From the NCBI GenBank assembly GCA_030536555.1, contig JAUNPU010000013.1, positions 1 through 64,000 on the forward strand: a DNA stretch of 64,000 nt, read 5' to 3'. The DNA is from Eubacteriales bacterium. Its GTDB lineage: Bacteria; Bacillota; Clostridia; Lachnospirales; Lachnospiraceae. Positions 9,050 through 17,117 of this stretch are shown in pieces (the first letter of the stretch is position 1; the number at the start of each line of letters is the position of its first letter). The notes below the pieces were generated by a model. That model did no database searches, was not told where the DNA came from, and saw only the letters and a list, made by a program, of their open reading frames with translations. Made by a program: the position numbers and the translations under genes.

Positions 9050-9201
9050 ATGATTTCTTTCCTCCTTCCCATCACTCTGTCCATATGCAGTTATCCTTTT
9101 TGTAAAATCCTCCATCTGATTTCACCTCTCTTCTGATTTCTTCTTACTTATACGATAACCGCAGGCAATGACATGACGTGTCTTTTCTTAAAATCAGACA
9201 C

Positions 9202-9228
9202 AAAAAAATCAGCCCTTCGGCTGAAATC
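9202..9228 (-). terminator. Terminator (TCAGCC/GGCTGA hairpin)
   Basis: A tight hairpin (TCAGCC, loop CTTC, GGCTGA at 9209-9224) is followed on the minus strand by seven T. It is about 90 bases past the XRE stop and may back up the hairpin at 9286-9310. Confidence 0.7.
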
Positions 9229-9274
9229 TTCTTCTCTGTCATTCATATATAGACTATCTAATTGAAATATCTCC

Positions 9275-9310
9275 AAAATAAAACAGGTCAGAGCATCCGC
9301 AACTCTGACC
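9275..9310 (-). terminator. Terminator directly after the XRE gene
   Basis: GGTCAGAG (9286-9293) pairs with CTCTGACC (9303-9310); the minus strand then reads TGTTTTATTTT. It starts 6 bases past the XRE stop codon. Confidence 0.75.
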
Positions 9311-9316
9311 TTATCA

Positions 9317-9652
9317 TCATAATTGATCCATTACCCCTGCAACCGCTTCGATCACAGTCATATACTTTTCCATCTGGCTCTCATCAACGGTACTCTGAAG
9401 CTTTCTCAGATGCACCGCAAGAGCATCCTGCTTCTCTGCACTGTTACCAAACAAGAGGTAATCCGCAGAAACTTTCAGCCCAGTAGACACCTTCATCAAA
9501 GTCTCCACGCTCATCTTCTTATCTCCACGTTCAATATTTCCATAGAACGCCGCTGTAATATCACACATCTCAGCCGCTTCTTCCTGAGTCAGCTTCTGCA
9601 TCTTCCGGTATTCCCGAATTCTATTACCTATCTCAACATAGTCTACGTGCAT
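9317..9652 (-). CDS. XRE family transcriptional regulator
   Basis: 111 residues. A Cro/C1-type helix-turn-helix spans ~8-62 (IREYRKMQKLTQEEAAEMCDITAAFYGNIERG), with the usual KMSVETLMKVSTGLKVSADYLLFG continuation. A short C-terminal helical segment may dimerise. It is divergent from the WYL regulator at 9854; the 200-base gap holds a 12-bp inverted repeat that could be its operator. SD AGAGGAGG precedes the ATG. The target is unknown. Confidence 0.85.
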   Translation of the reverse strand: MHVDYVEIGNRIREYRKMQKLTQEEAAEMCDITAAFYGNIERGDKKMSVETLMKVSTGLKVSADYLLFGNSAEKQDALAVHLRKLQSTVDESQMEKYMTVIEAVAGVMDQL

Positions 9653-9680
9653 ACGAAACCTCCTCTTTTCATTTTAGAGG

Positions 9681-9724
9681 CAATAAAATATATTTGAATC
9701 ACCTATTAGAATTATATTTTATTG
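9681..9724. promoter_or_regulatory. Inverted repeat, candidate operator between XRE and WYL genes
   Basis: CAATAAAATATA at 9681-9692 and TATATTTTATTG at 9713-9724 are perfect 12-bp inverted copies 20 bases apart. The right arm overlaps the -35 box of the WYL promoter, so a bound repressor would block it. Confidence 0.6.
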
Positions 9725-9750
9725 TCCATTAGCATTATTTGTGCTATAAT
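9722..9750 (+). promoter_or_regulatory. Sigma-A promoter for the WYL operon
   Basis: -35 TTGTCC (9722-9727), 17-base spacer, -10 TATAAT (9745-9750). It is the only strong promoter seen ahead of the plus-strand cluster 9854-14194. Confidence 0.75.
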
Positions 9751-9853
9751 TATAACCAGAATATTTAGAGCGATTCGCAGAAAAAGACATCTCGTGACAT
9801 AGATTTGCTTTATACTGAAACTATCAAAACAAGAAGAAAAGAGGTACAGCAAT

Positions 9854-10792
9854 ATGGATGAGATGAAAGAGTCCACCCGAAAGCATGACCGTGTGCTGGA
9901 GATATACAGCCGGCTGCTGACCGGTGAGGTAATTCACAAACAAAAGCTGGCTGAGGAGTACGGAGTATCCGAGCGTTCCATCCAACGTGATATTGATTCC
10001 ATCCGGGATTTCTATTCCAACCGCACAAACAGCGGCTCCGGGTTTACGCAGATCAAGTACGACCATGCCGCCAAAGGCTTTCGCATCATCAATGATAAAA
10101 CTATCACGCTGACCAACGCGGAGCTGTTCTCGGTTGCGAAGATTCTGCTGGAGAACCGCTCCTTATGCCGGGAAGAAATGAAGAAAATCATTCTGGACCT
10201 GCTGGATGCATGTCTTCCTGTATCAGAAAAGAAGAAAATGGAAGACCTAATCTGCAACGAACTTTTTCTGTACATTGAACCGCGACATGGCAAATATCTG
10301 GTGGAGGATGTATGGGCGCTGGGAAGTGCTGTGTATTCCCACAAGATCATCCATCTGGAATACCAGAAAACAACTGGCGAAGTCACCACCGCAGATATAA
10401 AGCCCGTGGGAATCCTGAACTCCGAGTATTACTTTTACCTGCTCGCCTATATCGGTGACAAAGATAAGGAACATCCGGGTTATCCTACCATCTACCGGAT
10501 AGACCGGATAAAGTCCTTCAGGATCACCGATCAGGTATTTCATGTACCCTACCGTGACCGGTTCGAAAAAGGCGAGTTCCGGAAAAGGATTCCATTCATG
10601 TACGGAGGTCCTTTGACAAAAGTAAAGTTCATTTATACCGGAACAGATATCAATGCCGTGCTGGACCGTCTTCCGTCGGCAACTTGTAAAGCGCTTGAAG
10701 ATGGAACTTATGAAGTTCAAGCAGAGGTATTTGGAACGATTGGCATTGAGATGTGGCTTGGGAGTCAAAAAAACATAATAAAAATACAATAA
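9854..10792 (+). CDS. WYL-domain transcriptional regulator
   Basis: 312 residues. An N-terminal HTH (~15-60, KQKLAEEYGVSERSIQRDIDSIR) of DeoR/HTH_11 type is followed by a linker, a WYL domain (~140-215, KIIHLEYQKTTGEVTTADIKPVGILNSEYYFYLLAY) and a C-terminal WCX extension ending EMWLGSQKNIIKIQ. WYL proteins bind ligands or nucleic acid and often control phage-defence loci (BrxR, CapW and similar). It is the first gene of a plus-strand cluster and its promoter overlaps a strong inverted repeat. SD AGAGG precedes the ATG. Confidence 0.9.
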   Translation: MDEMKESTRKHDRVLEIYSRLLTGEVIHKQKLAEEYGVSERSIQRDIDSIRDFYSNRTNSGSGFTQIKYDHAAKGFRIINDKTITLTNAELFSVAKILLENRSLCREEMKKIILDLLDACLPVSEKKKMEDLICNELFLYIEPRHGKYLVEDVWALGSAVYSHKIIHLEYQKTTGEVTTADIKPVGILNSEYYFYLLAYIGDKDKEHPGYPTIYRIDRIKSFRITDQVFHVPYRDRFEKGEFRKRIPFMYGGPLTKVKFIYTGTDINAVLDRLPSATCKALEDGTYEVQAEVFGTIGIEMWLGSQKNIIKIQ

Positions 10793-10824
10793 GTATACTT
10801 TTACAACCGCCGAGGAGGAGCGCA

Positions 10825-10971
10825 ATGAATATGGGGAATATTTGGAATCCAAACAATATGGGATTTAACAATCAGGTCGTTATGGAAAAAATTGTTAAAC
10901 TCTTAAAGGGAGCAATCAAAGGAACTGTTGAATACACATTGAAAGAATTGGAAAAACACAAAAAATACTAA
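10825..10971 (+). CDS. Small basic protein, 48 aa, unknown
   Basis: Starts MNMGNIWNPNNMGFNN and continues as a Lys-rich amphipathic helix (VVMEKIVKLLKGAIKG). A strong AGGAGG is 6-11 bases before the ATG. It lies 32 bases after the WYL gene and 27 bases before the HNH-like membrane protein, so it is probably part of the operon. The charged amphipathic helix would suit membrane association or a small antitoxin or partner; neither is shown. Confidence 0.6.
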   Translation: MNMGNIWNPNNMGFNNQVVMEKIVKLLKGAIKGTVEYTLKELEKHKKY

Positions 10972-10998
10972 TTTTTCATAACAAGAGGGGGCTTAAAT

Positions 10999-12639
10999 AT
11001 GGACACTTGCTTTGCTTCATTAACAGGCAATAACTACTTTCCAGATCCCAATGATGACATTATGGATTCTCTTTTTAAGCAATATGAACATGTAATCGTA
11101 GAAAGCCTGATTAGCTCTTTTGGATTGGATTTTCTGATCAAAGACCAACATGGCGGAGATGTGGATACAATACATAATGTACGTGTTATGGATTCTAAGC
11201 GAAAAGATTTTGATTCTGAAATGTCATATAAAAGTACCGCAAATCAACAAGCCTATGAAAACCGCGGAACATATGACAACTATTCATACCACGGCGGAAG
11301 TGTTGCCTACCGAGAAACAACACATAATGCCAGAAAAGATTTTAACGAAAAGGGACAATGGATTACTGATGCATATACAAATGACAAAATTGGCATTAAT
11401 AAGGCTCTTCCAAATGAAAAACGAGCGCAGTTGGATCATGTTATTTCTGCAAAAAATATTCATGATGACCGAGGAAGAGTACTTGCTGGTGTTAACGGTG
11501 TTGATCTAGCCAACAGCCCTGACAATTTACGTTTTACAAATATGCACTTAAATAACAATATGAAGGATAAAAATATTCCTGATTATATCAAATGGTGCGA
11601 AGAAAATCCTGAAAAAGTAAATTGGAATGGTCAAAAAGGATCTCCTCTTCCTGCTGATGTCAAAGAAAAAATGATGTCTGAATACTCACGCGCCCAAAAA
11701 GCCGCTGATGCAAAAATTAATCAGGCATATTATACCAGCAAAGCATTCCGTACCGACACAGCGAAAGCCGCTGGAACCGTTGGAATTCAAATGGGAATCC
11801 GTCAAGCAGTAGGACTTATTTTTACCGAAGTATGGTTTGCTGTACAGGACGAATTTGATCATGTCCAACACCCATTTGATTTGAGCGATTTTCTGGTTTC
11901 AATCGGAAACGGGATTAAAAAGGGATTTGCTAATGCCAAATCTAAATACAGGGAAATCCTGAATAAATTTAAAGATGGTGCCATAGCCGGAATCCTTTCC
12001 AGCTTAACCACAACCATATGTAATATTTTTTTTACTACTGCAAAAAATGTTGTAAAGTTGATTCGCCAGTCTTACGCATCTCTTGTAGAAGCTGCGAAAA
12101 TACTGTTTATCAATCCTGAGAATTTTCCGTATGGAGAAAGGATGAGAGCTACAGCGAAGATTTTAGCTAGCGGTGCCAGTGTTGTGGTCGGCACCATCGT
12201 TTCAGATGCCATAGGAAAGACTGGAATCAACACAATCCCGATATTAAATGAGATTGTCCCCACATTTTGTGGAACTCTGGTGACTGGTATTCTGACCTGT
12301 ACTTTACTGTACTATCTGGATCGAAGCGAAAGCATGAATAAATTAGTATCTGTGCTGAATACACTTCCAACGCTTAGTACAGAAGTCGATTATTACAAAA
12401 AACAGGCTGTCTACTTTGAACACTACGCTGCTGAATTGATGCAGATTGATTTGGAAAAATTCAAAGAAGAAACCACTATGTACACAGAATTAGCAGATTC
12501 CATCAGTACCGCCAAAGATCAAAATGAGTTAAATAAGTTACTGAAAAATGCTGTTAAGACCATTGGTATTGAAATCCCATGGGGAGATGATTTCAATGCC
12601 TTTATGAATGATAAAAGCAAGGTACTACGGTTCGAGTAG
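10999..12639 (+). CDS. HNH-like nuclease domain fused to membrane helices
   Basis: 546 residues. Residues ~140-195 carry an HNH/beta-beta-alpha-metal pattern: LDHVIS (D146, H147), then DLANSPDNLRFTN (N176) and HLNNNMKDK. The C-terminal half holds at least four hydrophobic segments (~255-280, ~330-350, ~395-415, ~425-445) and an Asp/Glu-rich tail, so the nuclease would face the cytosol from the membrane. SD AGAGGGGG precedes the ATG. It is followed by the Cys-cluster gene, whose GTG start overlaps its TAG stop. Codon use is AT-rich compared with the core genes. No known family is recognised; a defence or toxin effector is inferred from domain and context. Confidence 0.65.
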   Translation: MDTCFASLTGNNYFPDPNDDIMDSLFKQYEHVIVESLISSFGLDFLIKDQHGGDVDTIHNVRVMDSKRKDFDSEMSYKSTANQQAYENRGTYDNYSYHGGSVAYRETTHNARKDFNEKGQWITDAYTNDKIGINKALPNEKRAQLDHVISAKNIHDDRGRVLAGVNGVDLANSPDNLRFTNMHLNNNMKDKNIPDYIKWCEENPEKVNWNGQKGSPLPADVKEKMMSEYSRAQKAADAKINQAYYTSKAFRTDTAKAAGTVGIQMGIRQAVGLIFTEVWFAVQDEFDHVQHPFDLSDFLVSIGNGIKKGFANAKSKYREILNKFKDGAIAGILSSLTTTICNIFFTTAKNVVKLIRQSYASLVEAAKILFINPENFPYGERMRATAKILASGASVVVGTIVSDAIGKTGINTIPILNEIVPTFCGTLVTGILTCTLLYYLDRSESMNKLVSVLNTLPTLSTEVDYYKKQAVYFEHYAAELMQIDLEKFKEETTMYTELADSISTAKDQNELNKLLKNAVKTIGIEIPWGDDFNAFMNDKSKVLRFE

Positions 12640-12890
12640 TGTTTCTCTGTGACAAATGTGGCGGATGTTGCCGAAATCTGGACAAATCCCCAATATACGC
12701 TGAGTTAGATCAAGGCAATGGAATCTGTCGATATTTAACCGGAAACCTGTGCAGTATCTATGAAAATCGTCCATTAATCTGTCGAGTAGACGATTGTTAT
12801 GATTTGTATTTTAAAGACAGCATGAGTCAGGAGGAATATTATGCCTGCAATCATGCTGTTTGCGAAAGAATAAAAAAACATCAGTTATGA
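12639..12890 (+). CDS. YkgJ-type cysteine-cluster protein
   Basis: 83 residues with a GTG start that overlaps the TAG stop of the HNH gene, so translation is coupled. The pattern CDKCGGCCRNL, then GICRYLTGNLCSIYENRPLICR, then CDD and CNHAVC is that of the YkgJ (CxxCxxCC) family, predicted zinc- or Fe-S-binding proteins. It may insert a metal or cluster into a partner or sense redox state. Being locked between the two membrane proteins suggests it acts with them. Confidence 0.8.
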   Translation: MFLCDKCGGCCRNLDKSPIYAELDQGNGICRYLTGNLCSIYENRPLICRVDDCYDLYFKDSMSQEEYYACNHAVCERIKKHQL

Positions 12891-12904
12891 AGGAGGAACC
12901 TGTT

Positions 12905-14194
12905 ATGCCATTACCACTTATTTTAGGAATTGGAGCCGCTATAGCTGGCGCTGCTGGCATCGGCGGAGGAGTTGCTGGAGCTGTAAAAATGAAAGAAGCG
13001 AATGATACTATGGATCTTGCGAAACGTCATCACGAAGAAAACATATCCTATTTCGAGAATCAAAACAAGCAAGCAACCGCAGATATGGACTCACTCGGTA
13101 AAAAGGAATTGGAGGTGTTAAACAGTTTTAACGAGTTTTCTGAGCTATTTGAAAAAATTCATAACAAACCAGATTTCAAAGAGTATAAACAAGGAAATGT
13201 ATCTATACCTGCATACAACCCAGAAGAAATCAAAGAAGTTTCTATTGGTGCTGGAGTCTTGCTTGGTGGGATTGGAGGAGCTGCTGCTGGCACAGCCGGC
13301 GGATTCGCTGCTGCTGGTGCAACGACTGCCGCAGTTATGGCACTAGGAACCGCTTCTACCGGAACCGCCATCGCTTCGCTTAGTGGTGTAGCTGCGACAA
13401 ACGCAACACTAGCTGCTTTAGGCGGTGGTGCGATTGCTGCTGGTGGTGGTGGTATGGCTTTAGGCAGTACCATTCTTGGAGCAGCCACTCTTGGTGTCGG
13501 ATTAATGGTTGGTGGTATCATATTTGGTTTTACCGGCAATGCGTTATCCTCCAAAGCCGATGAAGCATATTCGCAAGTACAAAAAGAGCGTGATGAAGTT
13601 AATAAAATCTGTGCATATCTGGTAGAACTTAGTACAGCAGCAAACAAATATGAAAAATCTATTACTAAAGTGTACGCAATTTACCAGAAACAACTTCATG
13701 CATTATCTTATATTATTGAGACATTAGGTAAGACTGACTGGAATACATTCACTCCGGAAGAACAACTTTTAACAGAAAGCACTTCCCTTCTGGTTGGTTT
13801 GCTGTACAACATGGGCAAAGTTGAATTAGTACTGAAATCCGAAGATAGTAACAAATGCAATACCGTTAATACAGAAGCACTTGACAAGAGCATTCTTTCC
13901 GCAGAAACATTTCTTGTTACTCATAGATATACAAGCATAGATTTCAACTGGGAAGAAGTGAAAAAGAATTTTTATAAAACTTCTGTTCCGGCAACATACT
14001 ACCGCTGGATTCATCCTTTAGATTGCCATAATTTTGATGGTAAAACCTTGACACTCAAAGCACCTACCTCAGAAATTGCAGCTTTTGCAAAAACACATTA
14101 CGATTCGATGATCAAGAAACAAATCAAGAACCTTTATAATATTGATGTAGAAATCAAGTATGGATTTGTTGAATCAGCTGTCAATTTTTTATAA
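12905..14194 (+). CDS. Glycine-zipper membrane protein with DnaA-domain-I-like C-terminus
   Basis: 429 residues from ATG 12905, 8 bases after AAGGAGG. It has an N-terminal Gly/Ala helix (4-27), a charged helical stretch (28-108), a Gly/Ala-rich block of about 100 residues (112-212, many GxxxG) that should form several packed helices or insert in the membrane, then helical segments (215-345). The last ~75 residues (355-429) match the pattern of DnaA domain I: WIHPL (368-372), FDGKTLTLKAP, then HYDSMIKKQIKNLY and DVEIKYGF. In DnaA this domain binds DnaB and other partners. Domain assignment is by eye. It is the last gene of the cluster. Confidence 0.65.
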   Translation: MPLPLILGIGAAIAGAAGIGGGVAGAVKMKEANDTMDLAKRHHEENISYFENQNKQATADMDSLGKKELEVLNSFNEFSELFEKIHNKPDFKEYKQGNVSIPAYNPEEIKEVSIGAGVLLGGIGGAAAGTAGGFAAAGATTAAVMALGTASTGTAIASLSGVAATNATLAALGGGAIAAGGGGMALGSTILGAATLGVGLMVGGIIFGFTGNALSSKADEAYSQVQKERDEVNKICAYLVELSTAANKYEKSITKVYAIYQKQLHALSYIIETLGKTDWNTFTPEEQLLTESTSLLVGLLYNMGKVELVLKSEDSNKCNTVNTEALDKSILSAETFLVTHRYTSIDFNWEEVKKNFYKTSVPATYYRWIHPLDCHNFDGKTLTLKAPTSEIAAFAKTHYDSMIKKQIKNLYNIDVEIKYGFVESAVNFL

Positions 14195-14216
14195 TAGCAA
14201 TCTCTAAATTCTCTTG

Positions 14217-14251
14217 CCTGCTCCTGAAGGTTATTAATCTGCAGGAGCAGG
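14217..14251 (+). terminator. Hairpin at the end of the HNH/DnaA-I cluster
   Basis: CCTGCTCCTG (14217-14226) pairs perfectly with CAGGAGCAGG (14242-14251) across a 15-base loop, 20 bases past the stop. A T run is lacking, so it may be a weak terminator or an mRNA 3'-end protector. Confidence 0.5.
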
Positions 14252-14389
14252 TATGTACTAATTCAATAAAATATAATCGCTGGTAAGAAATCTGGTATCG
14301 TTCCTGCTATTATTTGCTCTTTCCTTATTTGTTCAAGGTAATTTATTATTTCTTCCCATGTATTGAAATTTGTGCAAGCATCATTAATC

Positions 14390-14680
14390 TTACATCTTCT
14401 CATCTATCAAACCATCAAAACAATCTATATATTCTGACAACTCAACCGCTGATTCGCGCTTTCCCGTTATAAAATTCACCGAGTTTATCACATAATGAAT
14501 GTATAGATGCTCTGTATCTGTATGTATTGCAAATACCACCTGATATCCTTGATCGTAATACCAACGTGCGAACCAGTGAGCAATCTCGACCACTCTCTGT
14601 ATACCATATAGATCAACTGTCTCTCCATCTTTAAATGAGATCCACTCGTATCTTGCTTTATCCTCCAAGTAGCACGACAT
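14390..14680 (-). pseudogene. Relaxase/mobilisation nuclease remnant
   Basis: 96 residues. The stretch GIQRVVEIAHWFARWYYDQGYQVVFAIHTDTEHLYIHYVINSVNFITGKR follows the relaxase pattern (HxDxxH...H..xNSVNF.TGK) that holds the HUH metal-binding histidines. Whole relaxases are 300-500 residues; here the upstream catalytic Tyr region and the C-terminal half are absent. It is best read as a fragment left by a mobilisable element, consistent with the foreign character of the surrounding island. Confidence 0.65.
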
Positions 14681-14727
14681 CGCTTAAAAACAGTTGCTTC
14701 TCAATACATCATCATGAAAAGAATGAA

Positions 14728-14778
14728 ATAAAAATGGAGATACTACAACCTTCTCAATAGCGGTTCATGTATCTCCAT
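14728..14778 (-). terminator. Terminator after the HEPN gene
   Basis: ATGGAGATAC (14734-14743) pairs with GTATCTCCAT (14769-14778); the minus strand continues TTTTATTTC. It lies 24 bases past the HEPN stop. Confidence 0.7.
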
Positions 14779-14801
14779 CAAATAATCATTCACACGTTAT
14801 C

Positions 14802-15236
14802 TTATTCCCTGTTTCTTTCGCTGTCCTGTTCCATCCGACCAATACAATATTCTTCTATCATATCAATCAATTCTTCAGCAGTAGCTATTACTTCTTCTGC
14901 TTCTGATTTTGTCGCCAGATAAAAGTCATCATAATCGCTGGCATGACGTATTTCCTCTGCTTCTGCAATCCTACGACCAAATGGTCTTGGGAAAATTTCT
15001 GTTCGGATATAGTCCTTATTAAAATTTGCCAACGCATCTTTATGCCTTTTATATGCTCTTCCATCTAAAGCATGTACTGCTGAAATCACATGATAGATTG
15101 AATAATATGCCCGATTATTGGCGCCTCGGAATTCATTCGCAGCCAAAAGCAATTTTGCTGATTTTAAATCACCTTTGGCAGTTTCAATTCGATACTTCAC
15201 AAGGTCTTCTCTGGTTCCTTCATTATGCTGCACCAT
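14802..15236 (-). CDS. HEPN-domain protein (MNT/HEPN toxin)
   Basis: 144 residues, all helical in character. The HEPN signature R42-AYYSIY-H49 (Rx6H) sits in RGANNRAYYSIYHVISAVHAL. In MNT/HEPN pairs this protein is the toxin, usually a ribonuclease. Its start overlaps the end of the MNT gene by 14 bases and has AGGAGGGGG upstream. The last 14 codons and the 3' flank are repeated, with decay, at 17805-17852, so a second copy once existed. Confidence 0.85.
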   Translation of the reverse strand: MVQHNEGTREDLVKYRIETAKGDLKSAKLLLAANEFRGANNRAYYSIYHVISAVHALDGRAYKRHKDALANFNKDYIRTEIFPRPFGRRIAEAEEIRHASDYDDFYLATKSEAEEVIATAEELIDMIEEYCIGRMEQDSERNRE

Positions 15237-15564
15237 ACAGGCACACCCCCTCCTTGCTTATATTAGCGTAAAACGGATATGCTGATACCCACATTCTGAA
15301 CTGCTCACTGCTCTTTGCAATCGGTTTAATATCAAGCCCATGCTCCTCGTTAAAATCATATGTCAGGTCAGAGAGCTGATGGCGATAATCTTTAATTTCC
15401 AGATCACTTAAATCCACCAGAATCATAATGTCAATATCAGAATCAACCCGAAAATCTCCTCTGGCATAAGAACCGTATAAAACAACCGCATCCAGATGCT
15501 CTCCATAAATTTTCTTGATTCCTTCTACATATTGTTCCAATAATAAATGAATTGTGACAGGCAT
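15223..15564 (-). CDS. MNT-domain nucleotidyltransferase (antitoxin)
   Basis: 113 residues from ATG 15564, chosen for the GAGGGGGG just upstream. The minimal nucleotidyltransferase motif is exact: G31-S32, ten residues, D43-x-D45 (GSYARG...DSDIDIMI). Such antitoxins transfer AMP from ATP to a residue of the HEPN toxin and so silence it (type VII toxin-antitoxin). The pair is intact in both active sites and so probably works. Confidence 0.88.
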   Translation of the reverse strand: MPVTIHLLLEQYVEGIKKIYGEHLDAVVLYGSYARGDFRVDSDIDIMILVDLSDLEIKDYRHQLSDLTYDFNEEHGLDIKPIAKSSEQFRMWVSAYPFYANISKEGVCLYGAA

Positions 15565-15661
15565 ATATGTCCCCCCCTCACCGGTAAAAATGTCCTCTTT
15601 TATATATACTAACATATTTCCATCAATTATCCAGCTGAAAACACTTTAGGGTTTTTCGTCG

Positions 15662-17032
15662 TCATGCATTACCTTTTCGCAAATAATCAAATGTTACACG
15701 CTCTACCAAATAGATCGGTATGGTAATCATCCGACCGTCCTGTCCTCCGTAAGTACCGCCTTTAAGAAAATACACCGCTTCTACCTTCCCATCTTTCAGG
15801 ATAACCTGCGCTGTTTTTCCCGGGGCATCTCCGGCTTTTACTTCTATGCCGTAGTCCTTATCGTTCTCCAGATTACTTACAAAGAAATCAATCTCTCCTG
15901 TTTTGTATGTCGCAAACATCGGTGCAATACCGGCAATTTCCATATTTCTGCAGCGCCGCAGCAGATCCAGATACACAAAATTTTCATTAATATATCCTGC
16001 CGCCGCAGCCCTCTTTATACCTCCTGCCTTCAAAAAATAATTTGAAACCCCAAGGTCCCGGAAGTAAAATCTGGCATTGGCTCTCGTGTCTGCAGCATCA
16101 CACTCAACAGCTTTTCCACAATATCCAACGATATCCGATCGGTAAAGCCAGGCCACTGCATGATTAATACTGCGCTTTGTGGTCTTATTGCTCTCTGCCT
16201 GAAAAATAATTTTGGACAACTCTGATATGAGATCATCTGAACCCTTTTTTTCCCGTGCCGAAAGCTGCGCGATTGCCGGAAAGAGCTGTTCAAACAGATT
16301 CATATCTGGTATCCCCTCAAAATATCTCGTTGATTCCTCAACAAAGATACGGATAATCTGTTTCAAAATCTGGCGGCAGGACTCCTTACTTTGAGATTCC
16401 AGATACTCCGTCACTACCGCTGGATAGCCGCCAATTTCGCAGTACACATCATATAGCTGCTTCAGTTCGTCATACTGCTCATGATCACTTTTACCATACA
16501 AATCTACCGATTCATACAGTTCCCGTTCCCCCATTGCCCCCAGAAACTCCGCAAACGACAGTGTATCCATCACCATATCTTCTGTGTCACCTGCCGGCAG
16601 AAAATACTCCTTTTCAACCGTTTTACCCAAGTAACTCCCCGTTACTGCAAAATGGCACTGGAACTCTCGCGCAAACTCTCGGATGCGGGAATAAATCTTT
16701 GAGGATTCCTGAATTTCATCAATGATCACAATAACATCCCTGTCATCTCGAAATGCACTGTCAAAAAGCTGCAGAGCTTTATGAAGCGGCTTCTCAATCC
16801 GCGGTTCCCCCGGTTTCCACATGTCTGCCTGTTCAATACATGCCAAAAATGCTTCCCCAGATGATTGTGCCATATTAATATAAAGACAATGCTCGTAGTT
16901 TTCTCTCGCAAATTTTTCCAAAATAAAGGTTTTACCAGTCTGACGCGCGCCTTTCAATTCCAAAACTTTACCACTGTCATTTTTCTTCCATTTTATCAAG
17001 TCCTTGTATATATCTCTTGCAAGTTCCACCAA
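15662..17032 (-). CDS. AAA ATPase with DUF4143 domain
   Basis: 456 residues from TTG 17032; GAGGGGAGG lies 6 bases upstream, while an alternative TTG at 17053 has no good site. Walker A is GARQTGKT (28-35), Walker B VIVIIDEIQ (~106-114), and the sensor GSYLG follows. The C-terminal DUF4143 region ends in a nuclease-like GEIDFFV...EVKAGD segment. These ATPases are common in gut anaerobes, often in islands; their job is unknown. The EVKA element recalls PD-(D/E)XK folds. Confidence 0.85.
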   Translation of the reverse strand: MVELARDIYKDLIKWKKNDSGKVLELKGARQTGKTFILEKFARENYEHCLYINMAQSSGEAFLACIEQADMWKPGEPRIEKPLHKALQLFDSAFRDDRDVIVIIDEIQESSKIYSRIREFAREFQCHFAVTGSYLGKTVEKEYFLPAGDTEDMVMDTLSFAEFLGAMGERELYESVDLYGKSDHEQYDELKQLYDVYCEIGGYPAVVTEYLESQSKESCRQILKQIIRIFVEESTRYFEGIPDMNLFEQLFPAIAQLSAREKKGSDDLISELSKIIFQAESNKTTKRSINHAVAWLYRSDIVGYCGKAVECDAADTRANARFYFRDLGVSNYFLKAGGIKRAAAAGYINENFVYLDLLRRCRNMEIAGIAPMFATYKTGEIDFFVSNLENDKDYGIEVKAGDAPGKTAQVILKDGKVEAVYFLKGGTYGGQDGRMITIPIYLVERVTFDYLRKGNA

Positions 17033-17117
17033 TCTCGTCCTCCCCTCTCCCAATATTCCTCTTACACTATGCCCATTATATCATATCGCAATCACAAAAA
17101 GCAAAATCGTTTTAAAA

